From positions 595 through 14,155 of the forward strand of contig DHXL01000261.1 of NCBI GenBank assembly GCA_002415335.1: a stretch of DNA of 13,561 bases. Direction: 5' to 3'. Position numbers and translations under genes: made by a program. Below the pieces are notes generated by a model. That model made no database searches. It saw nothing but the letters and a program-made list of their open reading frames with translations, and was not told the DNA's origin. The stretch comes from Oxalobacteraceae bacterium UBA5157. Its GTDB lineage: Bacteria; Pseudomonadota; Gammaproteobacteria; Burkholderiales; Burkholderiaceae_D. Below are positions 7,892-13,561 of the stretch, in pieces (position 1 is the stretch's first letter; each line of letters starts with the position of its first letter).

Positions 7892-7927
7892 AACCTGCTG
7901 CTCGTGGGATCGAGTGCCAGGTTTTTT
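7892..7927 (+). terminator. intrinsic-terminator-like hairpin with no gene upstream (possible attenuator)
   Basis: AACCTG (7892-7897) pairs with CAGGTT (7918-7923). Inside it CTCG (7901-7904) pairs with CGAG (7911-7914), with G-T pairs between, and six T follow (7922-7927). The shape is that of a strong plus-strand intrinsic terminator. No plus-strand gene precedes it; the nearest is on the other strand. It may sit in a long leader of the importer operon and act as an attenuator, stop stray transcription, or be left over from a lost gene. Confidence 0.5.
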
Positions 7928-8092
7928 CGTTAACGGCTGATGATCGTGCTTCGGGGGACGACGGATGCCAGCTACTCAAATTGGACGAATCTTCACTGCC
8001 AACGCGTAAAACTGCTGGGCAACCGGATCGCCCCGCGGTTGATTGAAGAGTGGTCGACATACACGCCTCGCTACTGCATCATTTCTTCCAAA

Positions 8093-8135
8093 TGCCGGTA
8101 GCTCAATGGATAGGCTGCGTACCAACGGATGCAAC
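8093..8135 (+). other. tRNA-like 5' fragment, probably non-functional
   Basis: GCCGGTAGCTCAATGGATAG has the classic tRNA start and D-arm shape (TAGCTCAATGGATAG). TGCGT (8117-8121) can pair with ATGCA (8130-8134) around an eight-base loop, like an anticodon arm. No matching T arm or acceptor 3' strand follows, so it is not a functional tRNA. It may be a recombination scar or a chance match. Confidence 0.3.
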
Positions 8136-8360
8136 CAGAATCACGTCTATTGGGAAGCGCATCCCCTTTGGTAGCAAGCATCTCGTTTCAAGCCTTTTCA
8201 TTCAAAGCCTTCAGCATAGTCGTGCGTGTTGCTTGACCGCCAATGCGAACAGGGCGCCGCAAGCATAGGGAAAATACCTATAGTGTTTAAGCAATAAAGA
8301 ACCTAATGTACAGTTTAATCGACAAATTAAAGATCTATGTCATTTAATCGTTTTACAATT

Positions 8361-8366
8361 AGGAGA
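8361..8366 (+). promoter_or_regulatory. ribosome binding site that fixes the start of the binding-protein gene
   Basis: AGGAGA stands six bases before ATG 8373. The open frame extends upstream to an ATG at 8337 that lacks such a site, and starting at 8373 gives a proper signal peptide. Start 8373 is therefore preferred. Confidence 0.8.
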
Positions 8367-8372
8367 CAAATC

Positions 8373-9371
8373 ATGCTTAAGTCCTTATTGGTGTCCCGTC
8401 GGGCATTGTTTGCCACGCTTATTGGGCTGACGTTCATGGCCTGTCTGGGCACTGCCCACGCACAGCAAAAGAAGGTACGTATTGCGTTCGGCGAAGCGCT
8501 GTCCACTGAAACACTGCCGATGGTGATCGCACTGGAGCGAGCGAAAGCAAAAGGGGTTGATTACGAGATCAGCTTCATGGCCCATGAAGAGCTGGCCATT
8601 CAGGCTGTGGTCAACGGGCAGGTTGACTTCGGTATCGGAACGCCTTATGCCGTGATCCAGAAGAGCAAAGCCCCGATGCGCATCCTGTTCCAGGGAACAC
8701 GTCTTATATTCTTCCCGGTGGTGGACAATTCGTACAAGACCTGGAAGGATATGAATGGACAGCCGTTCACTTTTCATGGGCGCGGTACTGGCACCGAGGC
8801 CATCGGCAACATCATTGCCAAGCGTGAAGGCATCCAGTTTGGCGAAAGAAGCTACGTGCCCGGTTCCGAGAACCGCATCATTGCGATGATGAAGGGCCAG
8901 ATCAAAGCCACCATCATTGACCTCGCCAACAAAAACACATTGATGGAAAAGGCAGGCGGGCGCTTCCACACATTGCCTGGCGTTTCCAGCCCAGCATCGG
9001 ACGAGACCCTTTTCGGCAACATCAACTGGATCAAGGCCAACGAAAAGCAGGTGGACATCATCGTCGCCGAATTCCTTCAAGTCTGGACGGAAATGAATGC
9101 GGACCCGACGATGGTGGAAAAAGAGCGCGTCAAACGCAATCTGATGGCCGACCAACCGAAGGAGGTGCTTTCTGACATCAACAAATTCTTCAGGACGGCG
9201 ATCAAGGAAGGCATCTATGCCCCTGGTGGTGGCAGCGCTGAAGTGGCGAAAAGCGACATCGAGTTTTATGTCGAGGCGGGCCAGATGAAAGGTCCCGCCG
9301 AAAGCTTGAAGATTGAAGACTTCTGGTACCTCGCTCCTGTGGAAAAAGCGCGCAAGGCGAGCGGCAAGTAA
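8373..9371 (+). CDS. ABC importer periplasmic substrate-binding protein (NitT/TauT, SsuA/ThiY-like)
   Basis: This 332-residue protein captures the substrate in the periplasm and passes it to the membrane permeases. The first 30 residues form a Sec signal peptide: a positive N region (MLKSLLVSRR), a hydrophobic core (ALFATLIGLTFMACLG) and a cleavage motif AHA before QQKK. The mature start VRIAFGEALSTETLPMVIAL and later NGQVDFGIGTPYAVIQKS follow the NMT1/SsuA-like fold, where the substrate is held near an N-terminal Gly/Ser/Thr loop and the VDFG segment. Length is normal for the family. It is the first gene of the plus-strand operon, two bases before permease 1. Known ligands of the family include sulfonates, nitrate, thiamine precursors and aromatic acids; the sequence alone does not choose. 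The FAH-family gene downstream favours a carboxylated organic compound. Confidence 0.85.
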   Translation: MLKSLLVSRRALFATLIGLTFMACLGTAHAQQKKVRIAFGEALSTETLPMVIALERAKAKGVDYEISFMAHEELAIQAVVNGQVDFGIGTPYAVIQKSKAPMRILFQGTRLIFFPVVDNSYKTWKDMNGQPFTFHGRGTGTEAIGNIIAKREGIQFGERSYVPGSENRIIAMMKGQIKATIIDLANKNTLMEKAGGRFHTLPGVSSPASDETLFGNINWIKANEKQVDIIVAEFLQVWTEMNADPTMVEKERVKRNLMADQPKEVLSDINKFFRTAIKEGIYAPGGGSAEVAKSDIEFYVEAGQMKGPAESLKIEDFWYLAPVEKARKASGK

Positions 9372-9372
9372 T

Positions 9373-10125
9373 ATGCAGCTGTCAAAACCGCTGTTGATGC
9401 GGCTGGTTTCCTTCGGGGTCGTCCTGGCCGCATGGGAATACGGCGGTGCCATTGGACTCAGCGCAGCGTTTCCATCTTTTTCGGAAACGTTCGCAGCCCT
9501 GTGGGGAATGATTCAGGACGGCTCCTTGGGCAAGGCTTTTGCCAAGACTCTTGAGCCGCTGCTGATTGGCTTGGCGATTTCCGTATTTTTCGGCGTCATT
9601 CTTGGCGTGTTGATGGGGCTCAGAGAGTGGGCCGAGTGGGTGTTTGCACCGATTTTTATTGTGGCTCAGGCCGCGCCTCTGGCGGCCCTGATCCCGATAC
9701 TGACATTCGCCTATGGCATCGGCCTGACCGCCAAGGTGTTCACCGTTTGCATCATGGCCATGCCCGTCATCGTCATCAATGCATCGAGCGCGATCCGCAA
9801 CACGCCTGATTCACTTGTTGAAATGGGGCGATCCTTTCTTGGCACGCGCCAACAAATCGTCTGGAACATCATCCTGCCATCGGCCAGCCCGATGATTTTT
9901 GTGGGTTTGCGTTTGGGCGTTGCATCCGGTTTCATCGGCATCATCCTGGCAGAACTGCTGATCACGCCGACCGGTATCGGCGACCTGATTTCCTACAACC
10001 AATCGATTGCCGAGTATCCCACCATGTATGCGGCAATTCTTTCCATCATCATTGCGTCAGTGCTTTTCCTCGAGGGTATGGAACTCATAGAGAAAAAGGT
10101 CTTCCGGCCCGAAATGCGAACATGA
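9373..10125 (+). CDS. ABC importer permease 1 (NitT/TauT type, BPD_transp_1 fold)
   Basis: This is an inner-membrane channel subunit of 250 residues. The start ATG 9373 overlaps no gene and follows the binding-protein stop by one base; a longer frame from 9313 would run inside that gene. Hydrophobic stretches include LMRLVSFGVVLAAWEY, LLIGLAISVFFGVILGVLMG, APLAALIPILTFAYGIGLTA and SGFIGIILAELL. The ATPase-contacting EAA-like loop is seen around VEMGRSFLGTRQQIVWNIIL, followed by LPSASPMIFVGLRLG, typical of SsuC/TauC-like permeases. Its stop overlaps the ATPase start (ATGA, 10122-10125), which indicates translational coupling. It has a clearly different sequence from the second permease, so the transporter probably uses a permease heterodimer. 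The AATCGATT motif at 10001-10008 lies inside this gene. Confidence 0.88.
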   Translation: MQLSKPLLMRLVSFGVVLAAWEYGGAIGLSAAFPSFSETFAALWGMIQDGSLGKAFAKTLEPLLIGLAISVFFGVILGVLMGLREWAEWVFAPIFIVAQAAPLAALIPILTFAYGIGLTAKVFTVCIMAMPVIVINASSAIRNTPDSLVEMGRSFLGTRQQIVWNIILPSASPMIFVGLRLGVASGFIGIILAELLITPTGIGDLISYNQSIAEYPTMYAAILSIIIASVLFLEGMELIEKKVFRPEMRT

Positions 10126-10934
10126 AACATCCTCAGGCAAACACCATGTCAAGCAATACCGTCAACGTCGCTGAGCCGGCACCCATTGTCAGCGTACGCA
10201 ACGTTCATAAAACATACCCAGGTGGGGTAGAAGCACTGAACAACATTTCTCTCGATTTCCCCGAAGGAAAATTGACGACCTTGCTCGGGCCTTCCGGCTG
10301 CGGGAAAACAACCTTGCTGAAGATCATCGCCGGCTTGCTGCCAGCCAGCAGCGGCGACGTCCTGGTGGAGGGCAAACCGGTCACCGGGCCAGGCCCGGAA
10401 CGCGCTTTTGTTTTTCAGGACTTTGCCCTGATGCCGTGGGCCAATATCCTGCGCAATGTGGCGTTCGGACTGGAACTGCGCGGTGTGTCACGATCCGAGC
10501 GGGAAGCGGTTGCCGAGCGTTACATTGAACGCGTCGGCCTGAAAGGCTTTGAGAAAAAATATCCCCACGAGTTGTCTGGCGGCATGCGTCAGCGCGTCGG
10601 GCTGGGCCGGGCGCTGGCGGTCAATGCCAAGGTCTTATTGATGGACGAGCCGTTCTCAGCTGTTGACGAGCAAACACGACGCAGATTCCAGGAGGAAATG
10701 CTCGAACTGCTTGCCAACGAGCGCAAGACCTTCATCTTCGTGACCCACAGCATTGAAGAGGCGGTCTATGTATCCGACCGTATTGTTCTGCTGCATCGCC
10801 GACCCAGCCGCGTGCACTCCATCATCGAGCCGAACATCAAACGCGATGTCGACCCCGAGAAAATCCGGCGTCAGCCAGAGTACCTCGACGCAGTGGAAAG
10901 CATTTGGCAAGACCTCAAAAAGTACCTTGATTGA
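10122..10934 (+). CDS. ABC importer ATP-binding subunit (NitT/TauT, SsuB/TauB-like)
   Basis: This 270-residue cytoplasmic ATPase powers import. All key motifs are intact: Walker A GPSGCGKTT (residues 58-66), Q-loop FVFQDFALMPW, signature LSGGMRQRVGLGRAL, Walker B VLLMDEPFSAVD and switch histidine FVTHSIEEAVY. The FALMPW stretch after the Q-loop and the RPSRV tail are typical of the nitrate/sulfonate/taurine class. I chose ATG 10122 because it overlaps the permease stop as ATGA. ATG 10146 is an alternative in the same frame and would remove eight residues without touching the domain. It sits between two different permease genes and most likely serves both. Confidence 0.92.
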   Translation: MKHPQANTMSSNTVNVAEPAPIVSVRNVHKTYPGGVEALNNISLDFPEGKLTTLLGPSGCGKTTLLKIIAGLLPASSGDVLVEGKPVTGPGPERAFVFQDFALMPWANILRNVAFGLELRGVSRSEREAVAERYIERVGLKGFEKKYPHELSGGMRQRVGLGRALAVNAKVLLMDEPFSAVDEQTRRRFQEEMLELLANERKTFIFVTHSIEEAVYVSDRIVLLHRRPSRVHSIIEPNIKRDVDPEKIRRQPEYLDAVESIWQDLKKYLD

Positions 10935-10946
10935 GAGGGGATGCAA

Positions 10947-11699
10947 ATGTATATCGCTGGTCACCGAATCCCCTTGTTTTTATCGCTCATTCTTTGGGCC
11001 ATTCTGTGGGAAATTATGGGGCACACGGATGCAAAACTCATACTGCCGCCGCTGAGCGCCATCGCCTACAGAATTATTGAAATCGTCCCCACCAAGTCGT
11101 TTATTGACGCCTTGGCCATTACAGGCAAGGCATTTTTCATTGGCAGCATGATTTCGTTATGCTTGGGCATACCCATCGGTGTGCTAATGGGCCGATCAAA
11201 GCTGGCAGATGACTTGTTGCTACCGTGGGTCAATGTATTTTTGTCTGCCCCGCTGTCGGCCCTGGTTCCGGTCATCATGGTCCTGGCCGGCATAGGCGAA
11301 ACCACGATCATCTTGACGGTCGTGCTATTTGCCGTCTGGATCGTAATGTTGAATGCCCGGGCAGGCGTGAAGGACATCACCCCGTCATTGGTTGAGATGA
11401 GCAAGAGTTTTGGTGCATCCGTGTACCAAAGCTTTGTTCACATCTACGTCTGGGCCGCCCTGCCAGAAATCATTGCCGGCGTTCGCCTGGGACTGATCCG
11501 GGCGGTCAAGGGCGTGATCATCGGCCAGATGCTGGTGTCGGTCGTGGGTTCCGGAACCCTGTTTGACATCTATCTGTCTCATTTCCTGATGGAGCATTTC
11601 TGGGCCGTGGTGCTGGTAATTTTTGCCTTCGCATTCGCCATCAACGGAGTTCTTGTATGGGCGGAGAAATCGGTCCGATATTACGCCGCTTCCCGCTAG
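10947..11699 (+). CDS. ABC importer permease 2 (NitT/TauT type)
   Basis: This second channel subunit has about 250 residues from ATG 10947. That start has GAGAGGGG (10933-10940) at a good distance; the in-frame ATG at 10941 directly abuts the same site and is less likely. Hydrophobic segments include IPLFLSLILWAILWEIM, FFIGSMISLCLGIPIGVLMG, APLSALVPVIMVLAGIG, IILTVVLFAVWIVMLNA and FWAVVLVIFAFAFAINGVLVW. The coupling loop is near LVEMSKSFGASVYQSF, followed by ALPEIIAGVRLGLIRAVKG. It shares the family plan with permease 1 (for example PIGVLMG against LGVLMG, and AP.AALIP against APLSALVP) but differs widely in sequence. It may be an old duplicate now specialised as the other half of a heterodimer. 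It lies 12 bases after the ATPase and 26 bases before the FAH-family gene. Confidence 0.88.
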   Translation: MYIAGHRIPLFLSLILWAILWEIMGHTDAKLILPPLSAIAYRIIEIVPTKSFIDALAITGKAFFIGSMISLCLGIPIGVLMGRSKLADDLLLPWVNVFLSAPLSALVPVIMVLAGIGETTIILTVVLFAVWIVMLNARAGVKDITPSLVEMSKSFGASVYQSFVHIYVWAALPEIIAGVRLGLIRAVKGVIIGQMLVSVVGSGTLFDIYLSHFLMEHFWAVVLVIFAFAFAINGVLVWAEKSVRYYAASR

Positions 11700-11725
11700 T
11701 TTTTATTTGAAAAGGAAAACCTAAA

Positions 11726-12427
11726 ATGAGCATTTCACAAACCGAATTCGTAGTCGCACCTGCGCCTGTTGTTTCAGTGGCTGTTCGGGGATCTCTCGCC
11801 CGTTTCCCGGTTCGCAGGGTTTACTGTGTCGGCAGAAACTATGCAGAACACACCCGCGAGATGGGCCATGACCCTGACCGCGAATTGCCATTTTTCTTCC
11901 AAAAGAACCCCGACAATCTGGTTCTGGACAACGGCGATTTCCCGTACCCGTCGATGACAAGCAATGTCCACCATGAAGTGGAAATGGTCGTTGCCCTCGG
12001 CATGGGTGGCTCCGACATCTCGGTCGACAAGGCGCTCGACCACGTCTACGGCTACGCCCTGGGTCTGGACATGACGCGACGCGATCTGCAAAATGAAGCC
12101 AAGAAAACGGGCCGACCCTGGGAGATCGGCAAGGCCTTCGAGCATTCCGCGCCGATGACCGACATCGTCACGGTGGACAAGGTGGGCCACTTGGCCAAGG
12201 GCGCCATCTGGCTGAAGGTCAACGGCGAAGTCAAGCAGCAAGGCGACCTCGACCAGCTGATCTGGAATGTGCCCGAGATTATTGCCCATCTGTCGACCAT
12301 ATTCGAGTTGAAAGCTGGCGATTTGATTATGACGGGGACGCCTGCCGGGGTAGGCGCTGTCAAGCGTGGGGATGTCATGGATGGCTTCTGTGAAGGAATC
12401 GGTTCCATTCTGGTAAAGGTCGTCTGA
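11726..12427 (+). CDS. FAH-family hydrolase, fumarylpyruvate hydrolase-like
   Basis: Fumarylacetoacetate hydrolase family enzymes cleave carbon-carbon bonds of acylpyruvates or decarboxylate oxo-acids at the end of aromatic breakdown pathways, using a divalent metal. This 233-residue protein starts at ATG 11726 behind AAGGAAA. It shows the family hallmarks: CVGRNYAEHTREMG near residue 34, FFQKNPDNL, the metal site HHEVEMVVALG (Glu84 and Glu86) with the third ligand in GYALGLDMTRRDLQ (Asp115), then GKAFEHSAP and GDLIMTGTPAGVGAVKRGD. Length and motifs best fit the short NagK-type fumarylpyruvate hydrolases of the gentisate route, but other acylpyruvases share them. It is the last gene of the importer operon. 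No gentisate dioxygenase or maleylpyruvate isomerase is in the window, so the pathway is open. Confidence 0.82.
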   Translation: MSISQTEFVVAPAPVVSVAVRGSLARFPVRRVYCVGRNYAEHTREMGHDPDRELPFFFQKNPDNLVLDNGDFPYPSMTSNVHHEVEMVVALGMGGSDISVDKALDHVYGYALGLDMTRRDLQNEAKKTGRPWEIGKAFEHSAPMTDIVTVDKVGHLAKGAIWLKVNGEVKQQGDLDQLIWNVPEIIAHLSTIFELKAGDLIMTGTPAGVGAVKRGDVMDGFCEGIGSILVKVV

Positions 12428-12436
12428 AGTCGCCAT

Positions 12437-12453
12437 CCCCGGTAGAGCCGGGG
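12437..12453 (+). terminator. GC-rich hairpin just after the FAH-family gene
   Basis: CCCCGG (12437-12442) and CCGGGG (12448-12453) form a 6-bp stem around TAGAG, ten bases after the stop codon. The following CGTTCATAATT has no T run, so it is more likely a 3'-end protecting hairpin than a full terminator. Confidence 0.4.
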
Positions 12454-12558
12454 CGTTCATAATTGTGAGCCGCTCAAAGTAACTTCAAGGGGTCACTAAT
12501 GCGGCCCCAGCTCTTTTCTCCACCCGTAGAACAAAATAAAAGTGTCACCAATTTTAGT

Positions 12559-12620
12559 AACCGCTAATCCGAGGAATCCATCCCAGTTGAGTTGGTTAAT
12601 GTCGGAGCGGTTTCTTTTTT
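12559..12620 (+). terminator. long intrinsic terminator closing the importer operon
   Basis: AACCGCT (12559-12565) pairs with AGCGGTT (12606-12612). CCGA (12569-12572) continues the stem with TCGG (12602-12605) after a three-base bulge. The arm ends in TTTCTTTTTT (12611-12620). The large loop contains a further small inverted repeat (CCA and TGG around GTTGAGT). It separates the importer operon from the GntR gene, making the regulator its own transcription unit. Confidence 0.65.
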
Positions 12621-12631
12621 GATGATCCCGC

Positions 12632-12651
12632 TAGAATCCGAAAATCGATTA
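12632..12651 (+). promoter_or_regulatory. probable GntR gene promoter element with overlapping palindrome
   Basis: TAGAAT at 12632-12637 is a fair -10 box and would start transcription near 12644. The palindrome AATCGATT (12643-12650) lies exactly there, a position suited to self-repression. No good -35 is visible, and no Shine-Dalgarno sequence lies between here and ATG 12660, so the mRNA would have a very short leader. The link between palindrome and regulator is inference. Confidence 0.35.
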
Positions 12652-12659
12652 AAAATAAC

Positions 12660-13385
12660 ATGGCCAGAAAACCTGCATTAAGCTTAGTGTCGACCTCGTC
12701 TGGTAATGTGGTAGACGGTCTGTCTCGTTCCTCAGTTATCTATAACCTGTTGCGGCAGGAGTTGCTGCATGGTGAGTTAACGCCAGGTGACAAATTGGCT
12801 GTGAAGGCACTGGGCACCCGCTTCGGCATGGGGGCCAGTCCTGTTCGCGAGGCCCTCAGTCGGCTTTCTTCGGAGGGCTTGGTGGAGCGCATCGACCAGA
12901 GGGGCTTTCGCGTGGCCAGCCTTGACTGGGCGGAACTACCGATACTCTTGCAGACCCGCTGTCAGGTCGAGGGCTTGGCGCTGCGCGATTCGATCAATCG
13001 TCGAACTTCCGCGTGGGAGGACAATCTGGTATTGCTGGTGCATCGCCTATCGAAGGAGCCGCGTTCGCTTGCTGCCGACAAATATGTCCTGAACCCGGCA
13101 TGGGAGGAGCTGCACTCGCAGTTTCATCAGGCATTGCTCGCGAACTGCGCCTCCCGTTGGTTGCGGCAGTTTTGTGCGTCGCTGACTGATGAAGCCTACC
13201 GCTTTCGGCAGGTGGCCGCGTCGCGGAACTATGCCAGACGCGATGAGACCGAGCATATTGCGATATTCAAGGCCTGCATTGATGGCCGTGAAGAAGATGC
13301 GGTGACACTGCTAGAAGCACATTACCGGAAGACCACTGCGCTAACCCAGGAGGCCAAAGACGGAGAATTGGCCCAAATTGTTTGA
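12660..13385 (+). CDS. GntR-family transcriptional regulator, FCD subfamily
   Basis: This 241-residue protein is a DNA-binding ligand sensor. Residues about 20-90 form the GntR winged helix: SSVIYNLLRQELLHGELTPG, then KALGTRFGMGASPVREALSR with the typical PVREAL recognition helix, and GLVERIDQRGFRVASLD. The C-terminal helical FCD domain has the histidines expected for metal binding: His152 and His156 in EELHSQFHQAL, His199 in ETEHIAIFKAC and His221 in LEAHYRKTT. FCD regulators usually sense organic acids or sugar acids and repress neighbouring catabolic or transport genes. It follows the importer operon and its terminator in the same direction, so it probably controls that operon and the divergent unknown gene. 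No Shine-Dalgarno site precedes ATG 12660. The frame is intact, unlike the genes in the left half of the window. Confidence 0.9.
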   Translation: MARKPALSLVSTSSGNVVDGLSRSSVIYNLLRQELLHGELTPGDKLAVKALGTRFGMGASPVREALSRLSSEGLVERIDQRGFRVASLDWAELPILLQTRCQVEGLALRDSINRRTSAWEDNLVLLVHRLSKEPRSLAADKYVLNPAWEELHSQFHQALLANCASRWLRQFCASLTDEAYRFRQVAASRNYARRDETEHIAIFKACIDGREEDAVTLLEAHYRKTTALTQEAKDGELAQIV

Positions 13386-13477
13386 ACTTTATTTGCGCAA
13401 CTTCACCCCAAACCGGATGCGTCGTTCACGTTCCCAGAAATACCGACTCTGAAATACATGGTTGATTTTTCAGGGTG

Positions 13478-13561
13478 TTATTTCTTCTTCGGTCCAATGC
13501 TTTCAGTGAGCATGTACATCACTGCAGCCTGCATTTCCGAATCACTAATGTCTGCCATCCC
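13478..13561 (-). CDS. C-terminal end of a class I cytochrome c (partial)
   Basis: Reading leftward from the right edge, 27 codons end at TAA (13478-13480). They give GMADISDSEMQAAVMYMLTE and then SIGPKKK. The pattern of a methionine followed by (D/S) and E-M-Q-A-A-V-x-Y-M is the usual last helix of small class I cytochromes c (c5-like), where that methionine is the axial haem ligand. The haem-binding CXXCH would lie outside the window. The gene is convergent with the GntR gene across a 92-base gap. The alternative, a tiny gene starting at the internal ATG, is unlikely. Confidence 0.65.
   Translation of the reverse strand, partial: GMADISDSEMQAAVMYMLTESIGPKKK

Larger units (their letters stand above)
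7665..8372. promoter_or_regulatory. divergent intergenic region between the unknown gene and the ABC importer operon
   Basis: This 0.7-kb stretch has no convincing gene. From left to right it holds the ribosome binding site of the unknown gene, an AT-rich segment with a 12-bp palindrome (7803-7814), a tight hairpin (7845-7860), a terminator-like hairpin on the plus strand (7892-7927), a tRNA-like fragment (about 8093-8135) and an AT-rich operon leader (8262-8360). In that leader TTTAATCG occurs twice (8314-8321 and 8343-8350), and TTTAAT (8314-8319) faces ATTAAA (8326-8331). I see no clear paired -35/-10 boxes for either operon. TATAGT at 8279-8284 is a possible -10 without a good -35. Confidence 0.6.

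Noticed and set aside
7665..8060. N-terminal extension of the unknown protein to 8060
   Set aside because: The added sequence is Ser/Arg-rich and low in protein character, crosses two hairpins and a palindrome, and the GGAG-ATG at 7664 gives a clear start.
8279..8284. TATAGT as the -10 box of the importer operon
   Set aside because: No acceptable -35 stands 16-18 bases upstream (GCCGCA), so it is mentioned only as a possibility.
13449..13473. Hairpin CTGAAA/TTTCAG between the GntR and cytochrome genes
   Set aside because: The stem is six base pairs, AT-rich, with a 13-base loop and no following T tract.

Overview
The window looks like a chromosomal segment of a Gram-negative proteobacterium. 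A beta-proteobacterium (Burkholderiales-like) is my best guess, inferred from gene content, codon use and the mix of catabolic and transport genes; no species marker is present. It has four parts: (1) a tRNA-Val(CAC) with its own promoter and terminator; (2) a GC-rich block of decayed genes; (3) a divergent gene cluster for uptake and probable breakdown of a small organic acid, with a GntR regulator; (4) the tail of a cytochrome c gene at the right edge.

Region 1-570 holds the possible end of an upstream gene, tRNA-Val (139-213), an intrinsic terminator and a 9-bp tandem repeat (seven copies, 339-401). Region 571-6126 is a gene graveyard. It starts with an MFS transporter remnant on the minus strand. 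Next come three overlapping plus-strand genes matching the enterobacterial yhiI-rbbA-yhhJ arrangement (HlyD-type adaptor, fused ABC-ABC-permease RbbA, second ABC-2 permease). Each of the three is broken: a 7-bp tandem duplication in the adaptor, a 1-nt deletion plus an amber codon in rbbA, and a 1-nt deletion in yhhJ. Each lesion can be located to a few bases because the correct frame resumes at once and the reconstructed proteins have normal family length.

Region 6289-12427 is the best-preserved part. A minus-strand gene for a protein I do not recognise (about 457 residues) is interrupted only by a run of nine G. Divergent from it, after a 0.7-kb intergenic region with a palindrome, an orphan terminator-like hairpin and a tRNA-like fragment, lies an operon: NitT/TauT-type periplasmic binding protein, permease 1, ATPase, permease 2 and a fumarylacetoacetate hydrolase (FAH) family enzyme. 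A strong intrinsic terminator follows, then a GntR/FCD regulator (12660-13385). The likely logic is that the ABC transporter imports a carboxylated, possibly aromatic-derived compound, the unknown enzyme and the FAH enzyme act on it or its products, and the GntR protein senses it. The substrate cannot be read from the sequence.

The most interesting points are the unrecognised enzyme tied to a heteromeric-permease ABC importer and an FAH hydrolase, its poly-G tract (possible phase switch, slippage site or sequence error), and the traceable decay of the rbbA operon.
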